Origin: G039029935 sp039029935
GTDB lineage: Bacteria > Chloroflexota > Anaerolineae > Caldilineales > Caldilineaceae
Reading direction: 5' to 3'
Length of the DNA stretch: 6,734 bases
Assembly (NCBI GenBank): GCA_039029935.1
Contig: JBCCFC010000759.1
Location: 1-6,734, forward strand
The notes under the pieces were generated by a model that was not told the DNA's origin, searched no databases, and worked only from the letters and a program-made list of their open reading frames with translations. A program made the translations under genes and the position numbers. This document shows positions 6,724 to 6,734 of the stretch, piece by piece; the first letter of the stretch is position 1, and each line of letters begins with the position of its first letter.

Positions 6724-6734
6724 GAACAGGTAAC

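Overview
The window reads as a stretch of a bacterial chromosome, most likely from the Chloroflexota. The best taxonomic clue is the N-terminus of the last gene: a hydrophobic export segment, then an IYFPLLMN-type motif, then a Pro/Thr linker of the TPTATPT kind. This combination is common on exported Chloroflexota proteins. Base composition looks balanced (roughly half G+C by eye, not computed). The phylum call is an inference; no rRNA or tRNA gene is present to anchor it.

Layout. Four large genes fill almost the whole window. (1) Minus strand, 3198 to 1801: a cytosolic-looking type I sulfatase with an intact formylglycine motif. (2) Minus strand, 1661 to 102, downstream of the sulfatase: a fused double SDR (NAD-dependent epimerase/dehydratase-like) protein whose first half has lost its nucleotide and catalytic motifs. 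(3) Plus strand, 3344 to 4741, divergent from the sulfatase: an exported protein with two complete DsbA-like thioredoxin domains. (4) Minus strand, from the right edge to 4738, convergent with the thioredoxin gene and overlapping it by 4 bp at the stop codons: an exported 14-repeat WD40 protein, probably two seven-bladed propellers, whose true start may lie outside the window.

Between sulfatase and SDR lies a 90-bp near-perfect inverted repeat (1714-1803) with TA at both ends. It looks like a small non-autonomous mobile element (MITE) or a very long intercistronic hairpin. Its edge supplies the sulfatase stop codon, and removing it with one TA copy would put the sulfatase and SDR reading frames in register with no stop between them. 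The 145-bp divergent region at 3199-3343 holds two strong ribosome binding sites, one plausible promoter and a 16-bp imperfect palindrome.

How the genes may work together. Sulfatase and SDR are co-oriented and could be one transcription unit for breakdown of a sulfated (sugar-like) compound; the substrate is unknown. The double-DsbA and WD40 proteins both act outside the cytoplasm, but nothing in the sequence ties them to each other or to the sulfatase. I see no CRISPR array, tRNA, rRNA, transposase, or clear defence or biosynthetic system. The most unusual items are the three internally duplicated proteins and the TA-bounded inverted repeat.
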